Shown here: positions 1-6,424 of the stretch, in pieces
Layout: each line of letters opens with the position of its first letter
Position numbering within the stretch: position 1 is the first letter of the stretch
Assembly (NCBI GenBank): GCA_913061385.1
Contig: CAJXTM010000068.1
Coordinates: 1-10,072, forward strand
Reading direction: 5' to 3'
Length of the DNA: 10,072 nucleotides
From: an uncultured Rhodopirellula sp.
Lineage (GTDB): Bacteria > Planctomycetota > Planctomycetia > Pirellulales > Pirellulaceae
Notes under the pieces: generated by a model
Seen by the model: only the letters and a program-made list of their open reading frames with translations
Databases searched by the model: none
Told to the model about the DNA's origin: nothing
Program-made: the position numbers and the translations under genes

Positions 1-47
1 CTACACGTAAGGAGTCGTCGGCAGCGTCAGATGTGTATAAGAGACAG
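1..47 (+). other. Illumina Nextera i5 / Read 1 adapter (synthetic)
   Basis: Not biological. Bases 1-6 match the end of the P5 oligo, bases 7-14 (GTAAGGAG) match the Nextera i5 index S505, and bases 15-47 are the complete Read 1 transposase adapter, ending in the 19-base mosaic end (AGATGTGTATAAGAGACAG, 29-47). Natural sequence starts at 48. Recognised from memory of the published adapter sequences; the match is full length. Confidence 0.98.
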
Positions 48-64
48 GTGCAGACACGCCCGCC

Positions 65-124
65 GCCCTCAACACTGACTCACTGCCCTCAACACTGACT
101 CACTGCCCTCAACACTGACTCACT
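65..124. repeat. 20-bp tandem repeat, three exact copies
   Basis: Three identical consecutive copies of a 20-base unit (GCCCTCAACACTGACTCACT on the plus strand) occupy 65-84, 85-104 and 105-124. On the minus strand each copy contains CAGTGA across its junction, and the copy nearest the gene supplies the TGA stop of the LRR lipoprotein. The array is 17 bases from the adapter junction, so the true copy number may be larger. No unique spacers separate the copies, so it is not a CRISPR array. Confidence 0.95.
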
Positions 125-1247
125 GTCCTTCGATGTAATTAAGCTGGATTTTCGCGTTGGGCAGGGCCTTAGCGAGTTCGGCCACGCCATCTTTTGTTAC
201 TGCAGTCCGTGTGACCTTGAGATCCTTTAATTTAGTCAACCCTTTCAAGGGGGCCAAGCCATCATCGGTGATCTGGGTGGATCCCAAATGCAGAAAGGTG
301 AGCATTTTCATATCACTGAGAAACCGTGTACCCTCATCGCTGAGACGTGTATTATCAAGATTAAGCGACTCCATAGCCGTCAACCCTTGAAGCGGCTCAA
401 TACCGGCATCAGAAATATTTAAACGCCATAGATTCAACTCTTTCAAATTTTTCAGCTCTGCCAGCGGCGGCATCGCATCATCAAACAACTGAGCGCACTC
501 ACTCAGGTCGAGAACTTCCAGAAGTTTGATTTTGGGTAAATTGGCAACCCCGCTGGCATCAATTTGATTCCTCGCCAACCGCAATTTTTTGAGTTTGGGG
601 AACATTGCAAACAGTTCCACAGCTTCGTTACCGATGGTGGTCTCCGCCATGTACAACTCTTGCAGGTTATTCAGTCCCACAATCGACTGAACCCCATCCT
701 CGCTGATCCAAAGAAAATCCACGGCAAGCACTTTCAGATTTTTGAGCTTCGCCACGTGGACCATTCCGTCATCACTAACGCTGCACGCGCCACTTTTACC
801 CGAGAGCCGCAACGCCTTTAATTTGTTGAGGTTAATCAGGTGGGCAAGCCCGTCATCACTCACGGCGCAGTCCCTCAAATCGAGGTCTTCCAAACTTGCA
901 ATTTGCCCGACGGTCATCAAACCCTCGTCAGTGACTGCGGTTCCTCCGAGTCGCACTGCTCTGAGATGCTGAAACTCGATCAATGGAAGCAAGTCATTGT
1001 CGACAATGTCTTTACCGCGAAAATCGACGTCGATAATGGCACCCGTCGAGTCGCGACGGACCTTATCTGCCACCGCCTCGATCGCAAGGACAGCCTCTTC
1101 AGGATCCCCCGGGATCTTGACAACGGTCGAAGTTCCCCCGACTGCAGGTGTCTGCGGGTTGACAGTGAGCGGAACATCGCTCCGCTCGGTGTTACAGCCA
1201 ACAGAAAGCAAAAGACAAGCGATCAAGTAGTGAGAGCGTGCAAACAT
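120..1247 (-). CDS. Leucine-rich-repeat lipoprotein
   Basis: A 375-residue predicted envelope lipoprotein with a leucine-rich-repeat (LRR) solenoid. The chosen ATG at 1247 gives a short signal peptide (MFARSHYLIACLLLSVGC) with a lipobox ending at Cys18; an in-frame ATG at 1301 would put 18 unhelpful residues in front and has no ribosome site. After a low-complexity linker (19-50) and a short cap, eleven repeats run from about residue 93 to 362. They are mostly 24 residues of the form L-x-x-L-x-L-x-x-T-x-[IV]-[ST]-D-x-G-[LV]. The third carries a 4-residue insertion (GKSGACSVSDDG) and the seventh one extra residue. LRR surfaces usually bind proteins; no enzyme domain is present and the ligand is unknown. 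It follows a terminator and so is probably its own transcription unit. The stop codon lies in the 20-bp tandem array. Family assignment is secure; function is not. Confidence 0.9.
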   Translation of the reverse strand: MFARSHYLIACLLLSVGCNTERSDVPLTVNPQTPAVGGTSTVVKIPGDPEEAVLAIEAVADKVRRDSTGAIIDVDFRGKDIVDNDLLPLIEFQHLRAVRLGGTAVTDEGLMTVGQIASLEDLDLRDCAVSDDGLAHLINLNKLKALRLSGKSGACSVSDDGMVHVAKLKNLKVLAVDFLWISEDGVQSIVGLNNLQELYMAETTIGNEAVELFAMFPKLKKLRLARNQIDASGVANLPKIKLLEVLDLSECAQLFDDAMPPLAELKNLKELNLWRLNISDAGIEPLQGLTAMESLNLDNTRLSDEGTRFLSDMKMLTFLHLGSTQITDDGLAPLKGLTKLKDLKVTRTAVTKDGVAELAKALPNAKIQLNYIEGQ

Positions 1248-1289
1248 GGAATCCCAAGACGCTGGACGGCGCAAACAAAAGAGTGGTGA

Positions 1290-1316
1290 ACCGGTTGCCA
1301 TCGCACCACAACCGGT
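1290..1316. promoter_or_regulatory. Inverted repeat upstream of LRR gene, possible operator
   Basis: Perfect 8-base arms, ACCGGTTG (1290-1297) and CAACCGGT (1309-1316), flank an 11-base spacer, 43-69 bases upstream of the ATG at 1247 and immediately after the preceding terminator. The geometry suits a dimeric regulator, but each arm contains the self-complementary ACCGGT, so chance or an RNA fold remains possible. No clear -35/-10 pair was found beside it. Confidence 0.3.
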
Positions 1317-1356
1317 AAATTAAAACACCCACGCCCCAATGAAACTTGGAGCGGGG
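1317..1356 (-). terminator. Intrinsic terminator after the Gfo/Idh/MocA gene
   Basis: On the minus strand, CCC-CGCTCCAA (1356-1346) pairs with TTGGGGCG-T-GGG (1339-1328) around a 6-base loop (1345-1340). This gives an 8-bp core with one G-U pair plus a 3-bp extension past a bulged base. It is followed by TGTTTTAATTT. It starts 32 bases after the oxidoreductase stop codon, the usual position for a Rho-independent terminator, and separates that gene from the LRR lipoprotein. Confidence 0.65.
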
Positions 1357-1387
1357 ACTATGTCAAAACATGGTTCAAGCCTTCAGC

Positions 1388-2713
1388 TCAACCTTCGAAT
1401 TCAACTTCCCATCCCGGACGATATTCCTTGCGGAGATACTGGTCAGCTTCGGGGCAATTAGTTGCCTTGAAGTTCTCACCGTCCCAATCGATCTGTTTTC
1501 CCGTGCGGTAAGCCACATTGCCGAGCAGAACCGCTTCACTTAACGCACCCGAATAATCGAAGTTGCAAGTGGTTGGCGAGCCATCCTTGCAGGCTTTGAT
1601 CCACTCCGCATGATGTCCGATTGACTTGGGAATTGTTTGTGCAGGCGGCTTAAAATCGGCGTACTTATCTTTTGGGAAGAGCTTGTAGTTGCCATAGGAG
1701 GCGAACATGTGTCCCTCAGTCCCCACAAACATCACTCCACTCCCGGGAACTTTTTCCCCCGCGACTACACGTGGCGTTTTATTTCCGTCGTACCAAGTCA
1801 GATCAAGCGCGGGCATGTCGCCTCTGGCAGGGAACTTGTACTTGACAATCAATCCTAGGGGGCAGGTTTCTGGGTGTACCTCTGGTCCCTCAGCCTCAAT
1901 CGAGGTTGGATGTCGCAAGTCCAAGGCCCAAAATGGCAAATCCATATAGTGACACCCCATGTCACCGAGCGTCCCCTGTCCGAAGTCCCACCAGCGTCGC
2001 CATTGTGCGGGGTGGTATCGCCCCGGTGCAAACGGTCGCTCAGGGGCAGGTCCTAACCAGAGATCCCAACTCAGGTTCGCTGGTGGCTCAGCGCCCTTTT
2101 CAGGGCGATCTCCGCCACCCCAACCTTTTCCGACCCAGACGTGCACTTCTTTGACATCACCGATCGTGCCTGCGCGGATAACTTCAACGACTCGTCGATA
2201 GTTATCACCCGCGTGAATCTGTGTTCCCATCTGCGTCGCAACACCCTTGGCTTTTGCAGCTGCCGCGATCTTCCGGGCTTCTTCTACAGTATGCGTCAAA
2301 GGCTTTTCGCAGTAGCAGTGCAAGCCTGCGTTGATTCCGCGAATTGCTGCCGGTGCATGATTATGGTCAGTGGTGGCCACAACAATCGCATCTGCCTTAT
2401 CGGCCTCGGTTGCGATCATCTCCCGGTAGTCCTTGTACAACCTCGCGTCGGGAAACCTCTTCGAGGCACGATCCAGATAATTCTGGTCGATATCGCAAAG
2501 ACCGACAATATCTTGGCTTTGCACACCGTCAATGTCAGCGGAGGCCCGGTTCGCTGTGCCTACACATAGAACTTTCAACTTCTCGTTCGGCGAGGTTGAC
2601 TCCTGCGCTGGTAACTCGCTCCAAACACCCATCGCCAAGGCGCCGGCGCCGGTAGCCTGGAGGAATTGCCGTCGCTGAACGGTGGTGTCTGACTTGGGAG
2701 TTTTACTCTGCAT
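1388..2713 (-). CDS. Tat-exported Gfo/Idh/MocA family oxidoreductase
   Basis: A 441-residue NAD(P)-dependent sugar or cyclitol dehydrogenase-like protein. The ATG at 2713 is preferred over the upstream in-frame start at 2815 because it has a weak GGAA site and places a Tat signal at the N-terminus: VQRRQFLQATGAGALAMG, twin arginines at 14-15. The Rossmann domain begins at about residue 46 (LKVLCVGTANRA), with acidic strand-2 end CDID at 73-76. The family EKP motif is at 136-138 (CYCEKPLTHT), its Lys being the usual catalytic residue. The C-terminal domain carries GTLGDMGCHYMD (247-258), which holds the conserved His. The dinucleotide loop VGTANR departs from the usual G-x-G-x-x-[GA]. Such exported paralogues are abundant in planctomycetes and are usually linked to carbohydrate breakdown; the substrate cannot be read from sequence. 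It is 290 bases downstream of efpL and ends in its own terminator, so probably a separate unit. Confidence 0.93.
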   Translation of the reverse strand: MQSKTPKSDTTVQRRQFLQATGAGALAMGVWSELPAQESTSPNEKLKVLCVGTANRASADIDGVQSQDIVGLCDIDQNYLDRASKRFPDARLYKDYREMIATEADKADAIVVATTDHNHAPAAIRGINAGLHCYCEKPLTHTVEEARKIAAAAKAKGVATQMGTQIHAGDNYRRVVEVIRAGTIGDVKEVHVWVGKGWGGGDRPEKGAEPPANLSWDLWLGPAPERPFAPGRYHPAQWRRWWDFGQGTLGDMGCHYMDLPFWALDLRHPTSIEAEGPEVHPETCPLGLIVKYKFPARGDMPALDLTWYDGNKTPRVVAGEKVPGSGVMFVGTEGHMFASYGNYKLFPKDKYADFKPPAQTIPKSIGHHAEWIKACKDGSPTTCNFDYSGALSEAVLLGNVAYRTGKQIDWDGENFKATNCPEADQYLRKEYRPGWEVEFEG

Positions 2714-2838
2714 CTGATTTTCCGGCTGCTGGTGGTGGGATATCGTGAGTGCGGTGTACCGGCGTGCCGTGTATCGGAGTTCATCGAAGGCAGGACACAA
2801 AACCCGGTAAGTCACAGTTTAACACAGAGCGCCATGAA

Positions 2839-2872
2839 GTGTGGCGAATCACTCAATAACGGATCGCCACAC
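2839..2872. repeat. 9-bp perfect inverted repeat downstream of efpL
   Basis: GTGTGGCGA (2839-2847) and TCGCCACAC (2864-2872) are exact reverse complements around a 16-base loop. They lie in the 290-base spacer between efpL and the oxidoreductase, about 130 bases past the efpL stop. No U-tract follows on either strand, so it is not a standard Rho-independent terminator; it could be an mRNA 3'-end structure, an operator or a Rho-associated stem. A 10-base palindrome, GCAGGCCTGC, follows at 2874-2883. Nothing gene-like was seen in the rest of the spacer. Confidence 0.5.
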
Positions 2873-3003
2873 CGCAGGCCTGCAATTGGGTCACTCCCTG
2901 AGAAAAGACAACAACCTGGATTGGCATTCAGCAGAACACTGCGAGCCGCGCACGGAACCTGATGCCCACACAGCTACCATCTTTCCCGTCATTTTGTCTC
3001 CAC

Positions 3004-3567
3004 TCACGCCCGCGAGAGATACTCACCCGTCCGTGTATCAATTTTGAGTTTCTCACCTTGCTTGATGTATTCCGGTACCTGCACTATCAGACCTGTTTCC
3101 AGCGTCGCCGGTTTTGTTCTCGATGTCGCAGAGTTGCCTTTGACCCCGGGATCACATTGGGTGATGAGCAACTCAACAGACGATGGCACTTCAAGACCGA
3201 CGCAGGCATCGTTGTAAATCATGGCTCGCATCCCCTCGAGCCCTTCGGTGATGTAGGGCAACTGCTCCTCGACATCCTCAAGCGGCAACTCGTATTGCTG
3301 GTAATCTTCCTGATCCATCAAAAACATATTTGTCGCATCGGAGTACATCATTTGCACATTCCGGCGCGAGAAGTCAGCCTCACCGAGCGCCTCGGTTCCC
3401 TTGAGAGTCAGGTCAACTTTGTTACCGGTTACAACATTCCTGGCCTTGAACTTGTACAGCGTCGCCGCGCCTCGGGCAGACGGAGAGTGAACCGAAATCC
3501 CTTGGATGATAACGGGATTACCATTGTGCACCACGACAGTGCCGGTCTTAATATCTTTCGCTTGCAC
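3004..3567 (-). CDS. efpL: Elongation factor P, EfpL/YeiP type
   Basis: A 187-residue EF-P family protein, the usual length. EF-P binds ribosomes stalled on polyproline and stimulates peptide-bond formation. The three-domain layout is visible: KOW-like N-domain (about 1-65), OB domain II (66-128) and OB domain III (129-187, with KPATLETGLIVQVPEY). In canonical EF-P the loop pointing at the P-site tRNA reads like KPGKGQAF, with a modified Lys or Arg at its tip. Here it reads SVHSPSARGAATLYK (25-39), with R32 at the tip, closely matching E. coli YeiP/EfpL (SPTARGAATLYK as I recall it). In that subfamily the Arg works unmodified; that it does so here is inferred. The end (DTRTGEYLSRA) is more like canonical EF-P. 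The start is GTG with AGGAA 8 bases upstream. It lies 81 bases after the membrane-protein gene, probably in the same acc transcript. No canonical efp or EF-P modification gene is in the window. Confidence 0.93.
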   Translation of the reverse strand: MQAKDIKTGTVVVHNGNPVIIQGISVHSPSARGAATLYKFKARNVVTGNKVDLTLKGTEALGEADFSRRNVQMMYSDATNMFLMDQEDYQQYELPLEDVEEQLPYITEGLEGMRAMIYNDACVGLEVPSSVELLITQCDPGVKGNSATSRTKPATLETGLIVQVPEYIKQGEKLKIDTRTGEYLSRA

Positions 3568-3648
3568 GTTGCAAATTCCTGACGAGTGAAGAGAGTATTG
3601 GCCGGAAACGTTGATCAGATAACCTGTTCTGATTTACGGTTGGCGAGA

Positions 3649-4326
3649 TTAACGCCACAACCAGTCCCGAAAACCTTGAACCAACAATTCCTGATGTCCA
3701 AAGCTTTTTGTGATGAGTACGCCGCCGAGAACAAATGCAAAAAACAGCATTGCAAATCCCCGTCGTGGCAGCGGTGGTGTCTGCCCCTGAACCTCTGCGC
3801 GGGTTGCAGCCAGCAGTTTGCTCCAAAAACCCAATGACACATTGGGTTCGAAAGCAACAATCTGGGCATAATCAATTCCACGGTGCCCATCAATCCTGAG
3901 GTGAATTCCCAATGCGGGTAAAGTCATTTGTAACAAGCCCCGGTCACCGGCGGCATTTGCATCAAGTGTTTTCGCTGCCGCTAACAGTGGCTCATAAAGT
4001 TCTTCGGCGGTGCGACCATAAACAGCGATTCGCGGAGAAAAACTCAACACGATCAGTGAGACACTGAGCCCATAAAAAACTGCCAAAGCCAGCCAGACTG
4101 CAGGTCCAAACGCTGTTGCTGCCGCGTTTGGAAAGAACAACTCCGCTGGTCCGACAGCAAGCAAACCTGACACCGCCATCGCCAACGCGGCAATGTCCCT
4201 CCCACCAGTAGTCACTAACGCACGTCCCGACAGCCTGACCGTACTGATCACCAACAGATAGGCAATCAGCGGCACCAGTGCCAACAGGATTATGAATGGA
4301 TCGACAGAATCAAGGACTTTGAGCAT
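3649..4326 (-). CDS. Four-helix membrane protein of unknown function, acc operon
   Basis: A 225-residue integral membrane protein I do not recognise. Three hydrophobic segments lie near the N-terminus (about 8-30, 45-65 and 74-96) and one near the C-terminus (about 190-206). Between them is a soluble domain of roughly 95 residues (97-188) containing ELYEPLLAAAKTLDANAAGDRG and GIHLRIDGHRGIDYAQ. There is no signal peptide, cysteine pair or known catalytic motif. The charges do not settle the topology: R31, R35 and R43 sit between helices 1 and 2, and R99 and R105 after helix 3. The ATG lies 9 bases after the accC stop, with no obvious ribosome site of its own, so translational coupling to accC is likely. 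Placement suggests a link to acetyl-CoA carboxylase or membrane lipid supply, but that is inference from position only. Confidence 0.82.
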   Translation of the reverse strand: MLKVLDSVDPFIILLALVPLIAYLLVISTVRLSGRALVTTGGRDIAALAMAVSGLLAVGPAELFFPNAAATAFGPAVWLALAVFYGLSVSLIVLSFSPRIAVYGRTAEELYEPLLAAAKTLDANAAGDRGLLQMTLPALGIHLRIDGHRGIDYAQIVAFEPNVSLGFWSKLLAATRAEVQGQTPPLPRRGFAMLFFAFVLGGVLITKSFGHQELLVQGFRDWLWR

Positions 4327-4335
4327 TTGTCGGGA

Positions 4336-5679
4336 TCAATCCATGAACTCGCGTTCAACGAACTTGGTGTTGTGCCTACCTTCAACGAACTCAGGATGTT
4401 GCAGCACGCGATCATGGAACACCGCAGTCGTCGCAATCCCTTCTACCTTCAATTCACTGAGAGCTCGTCGCATGGTTGCGATCGCCTCCTCGCGTGTAGG
4501 CATATAGACAATCAGTTTCCCGATCATCGAGTCGTAGTGCGGCGGGACGTTATATCCGCCGTAGACGTGCGAATCGAAACGCACACCATAGCCACCCGGT
4601 GTGTAGAGCTTAGTGATTTTGCCTGGGTTTGGCTGAAAGTTCTTATCCGGGTTTTCAGCATTGATGCGACATTCAATCGAATGCCCTTTGCATTGCACAT
4701 CATCTTGACTGAGCTTCAGTCGCTCATTTGCCGCTACCGAAATCTGAGCCTTGATCAAGTCGACTCCGGTAATCATTTCCGAGACCGGGTGTTCTACTTG
4801 AATACGAGCATTGACCTCGATGAAAAAGAAATCATCGTTTTCATCGACAATAAATTCGACCGTGCCCGCATTGCTATAGTCAGCACCGCGAATCATCCTG
4901 ACCGCCGCGTCACAGATTTGCTGCCTTTGCGCTTCGGGCAGATTGGGGCTCGGGGCTTCCTCAATCAGCTTTTGGTGCCTTCTCTGTACGCTGCAGTCGC
5001 GTTCGTAGAGATGCACCACATTCCCATAGTTGTCTGCGATGACCTGAACCTCGATATGCCGGGGATTTCCGACGTACCGTTCCAAATAAACACCACCGTT
5101 TCCAAATGCTGCCTGTGCTTCCGTGCGAGCCTGATTCAATGCGGGGATCAACATCTCCTCGGTTTCGGCTACTCGCATGCCTTTACCACCGCCACCGGCG
5201 GTCGCCTTGATCAGCACTGGGTATCCGATGCCTCGAGCGGCCTCCAACGCCTCGTTGTCAGTTTCAACAAGGCCATCGCTGCCGGGTACCACTGGCACGT
5301 CGCTAGCGATCGCCATCGCTCGGGCAGTATTTTTATCACCGAGCTTTTCCATGGCATCCGGACTTGGCCCGATGAATTCGAAACCACTGGAGCGACAGAC
5401 TTCGTTGAAGTGTGAGTTTTCGGCGAGAAAGCCATATCCGGGATGGATCGCGTCAACATCCGCTACCTCAGCAGCAGCAATGATCTGATCAATTTTCAGA
5501 TAGCTGTCAATGCTTCTAGCGGGACCAACACAATACGCCTCGTCTGCCAACTCAACGTGCATCGATTCAGCATCCGCCTCGCTGTAAACGGCAACGGACT
5601 GAATTCCCATCTCGCGACAGGCACGAATGATGCGGAGGGCAATTTCGCCACGATTGGCTATCAGTATCTTTTTAAACAC
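4336..5679 (-). CDS. accC: Acetyl-CoA carboxylase, biotin carboxylase subunit
   Basis: A 447-residue cytoplasmic ATP-grasp enzyme that carboxylates the biotin on AccB using ATP and bicarbonate, the first half of malonyl-CoA formation for fatty acid synthesis. Length and sequence match the single-subunit AccC family. The N-terminal fold starts [18 protein letters not shown]-binding K116 and K158 are present, with the glycine-rich lid AGGGGKGMR (161-169). The catalytic stretch [14 protein letters not shown] (286-299) contains E288, N290 and R292, and ECRIN supplies R338, so all key residues are intact. The start is GTG, with no Shine-Dalgarno motif in the pyrimidine-rich sequence before it; initiation may be leaderless-like or S1-dependent. 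It lies 151 bases after accB, with a terminator-like hairpin between. The transferase genes accA and accD are not in the window. Confidence 0.97.
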   Translation of the reverse strand: MFKKILIANRGEIALRIIRACREMGIQSVAVYSEADAESMHVELADEAYCVGPARSIDSYLKIDQIIAAAEVADVDAIHPGYGFLAENSHFNEVCRSSGFEFIGPSPDAMEKLGDKNTARAMAIASDVPVVPGSDGLVETDNEALEAARGIGYPVLIKATAGGGGKGMRVAETEEMLIPALNQARTEAQAAFGNGGVYLERYVGNPRHIEVQVIADNYGNVVHLYERDCSVQRRHQKLIEEAPSPNLPEAQRQQICDAAVRMIRGADYSNAGTVEFIVDENDDFFFIEVNARIQVEHPVSEMITGVDLIKAQISVAANERLKLSQDDVQCKGHSIECRINAENPDKNFQPNPGKITKLYTPGGYGVRFDSHVYGGYNVPPHYDSMIGKLIVYMPTREEAIATMRRALSELKVEGIATTAVFHDRVLQHPEFVEGRHNTKFVEREFMD

Positions 5680-5711
5680 AGATAAACGGTGGGAAGGGAT
5701 CGCAATGGATG

Positions 5712-5738
5712 AAAAAAAACGACCTGCTTCGGCCAGGT
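5712..5738 (-). terminator. Hairpin plus U8 between accB and accC (attenuator candidate)
   Basis: On the minus strand ACCTG (5738-5734) pairs with CAGGT (5726-5722) around the 7-base loop GCCGAAG. Two bases later comes an unbroken run of eight T (5719-5712). The stem is short (5 bp), so termination is probably partial. It lies about 95 bases after the accB stop and 33 bases before the accC start, where read-through would control accC relative to accB. Confidence 0.45.
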
Positions 5739-5768
5739 TAAAACAGCCTGACTTCCCAGCAATCGCAA

Positions 5769-5785
5769 ACGGGTGACATCCCCGT
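5769..5785. repeat. Second small inverted repeat in the accB-accC spacer
   Basis: ACGGG (5769-5773) and CCCGT (5781-5785) form a 5-bp stem with a 7-base loop. On the plus strand it is followed by GTTTTT, but no plus-strand gene precedes it; on the minus strand it lies between accB and the U8 hairpin. It may help shape the spacer RNA. The arms are short, so chance is a real alternative. Confidence 0.3.
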
Positions 5786-5830
5786 GTTTTTACAAAGCCG
5801 CTTACAAGCGACCGTTAAGTTTGGGGCGAA

Positions 5831-6295
5831 TTAGCTCGGCTCGATCCGGAACATCGGCTTGCCAAAGTCGATTGCTTCCTGATCTTTCACCAGCACCTCA
5901 ACAATTTTCCCGCTGCATTCGGCAGGGATCTCGTTGAATACCTTCATCGCCTCGACGATACAGACAATTGTGTCCTCCGAGACGACATCCCCCACTTTGG
6001 CAAATGGGGCGGATTCTGGATTAGCACGGGAGTAGAACGTGCCCACCATTGGGGCATTGATCGTAATCGTGCCAGAATCAGCGTTCTCAGTTGCAGCCGT
6101 CGCGGCAACTGCAGGGGCAGCGGCAACAGGCGGTGGTGCGGAGTAAACGGGAGTGACGCCACCACGATTCAGCTTGATTTTCTCATCGCCTTGCTGGAGG
6201 TCGACCGCACTCAGGTCATGCTCCTCCATCAACTCGATAATCTCGCGAATCCGCTGAACGTCGAAAATATCCTTTGGCTGTTGGCCTTTAGTCAT
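5831..6295 (-). CDS. accB: Acetyl-CoA carboxylase, biotin carboxyl carrier protein
   Basis: A 154-residue BCCP, which carries the biotin that shuttles carboxyl groups from AccC to the transferase. The N-terminal helical region (about 10-45, FDVQRIREIIELMEEHDLSA then DEKIKLNRG) matches the family's AccC-contact domain. An Ala/Pro-rich linker (51-70) leads to the C-terminal biotinyl domain (about 77-153). The biotin attachment site is K118 in VEAMKVFNEIPAE; the usual MKM is MKV here, and E-A-M-K is kept. The 'thumb'-like segment APMVGTFYSRANPESAPF (81-98) is also present, so it is a true AccB rather than a generic lipoyl domain. The ATG at 6295 has AGG only a base or two upstream. It lies 129 bases after the peptidase gene and is followed by a terminator-like hairpin before accC. 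Confidence 0.97.
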   Translation of the reverse strand: MTKGQQPKDIFDVQRIREIIELMEEHDLSAVDLQQGDEKIKLNRGGVTPVYSAPPPVAAAPAVAATAATENADSGTITINAPMVGTFYSRANPESAPFAKVGDVVSEDTIVCIVEAMKVFNEIPAECSGKIVEVLVKDQEAIDFGKPMFRIEPS

Positions 6296-6367
6296 ACCTG
6301 CTTCGCCGTCAATAATATGTTGGAATGGGACAACCAGTGCTCTGGGGCAGTTAGGTGCTTTAGGTTA

Positions 6368-6403
6368 GCAATCGGGAAATCGAATGACTTATATCACGAT
6401 TGC
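6368..6403. repeat. 7-bp inverted repeat upstream of accB
   Basis: GCAATCG (6368-6374) and CGATTGC (6397-6403) are perfect complements around a 22-base loop, in the 129-base gap between the peptidase stop and the accB start. No U-tract follows. It could be an operator (an acc regulator would make sense here) or a fold in the accB leader. Chance cannot be excluded for arms this short. Confidence 0.3.
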
Positions 6404-6424
6404 CACACCTCGATTTTCAAGGTT

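Noticed and set aside
65..124. CRISPR array
   Set aside because: The 20-base copies are directly adjacent with no unique spacers and no cas genes are present.
2714..2815. Longer N-terminus for the Gfo/Idh/MocA protein starting at 2815
   Set aside because: It would add 34 residues before the Tat signal, which belongs near the N-terminus.
3548..3893. Two overlapping minus-strand open frames between efpL and the membrane protein
   Set aside because: They are out-of-frame shadows of the membrane-protein gene running into the efpL leader.
4327..5415. Plus-strand open frame of 362 codons
   Set aside because: It lies antisense to accC, whose protein is fully conserved; the frame has no family motif and is a shadow.
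5769..5791. Plus-strand intrinsic terminator (hairpin plus T5)
   Set aside because: There is no plus-strand gene upstream for it to terminate; kept only as an inverted repeat.
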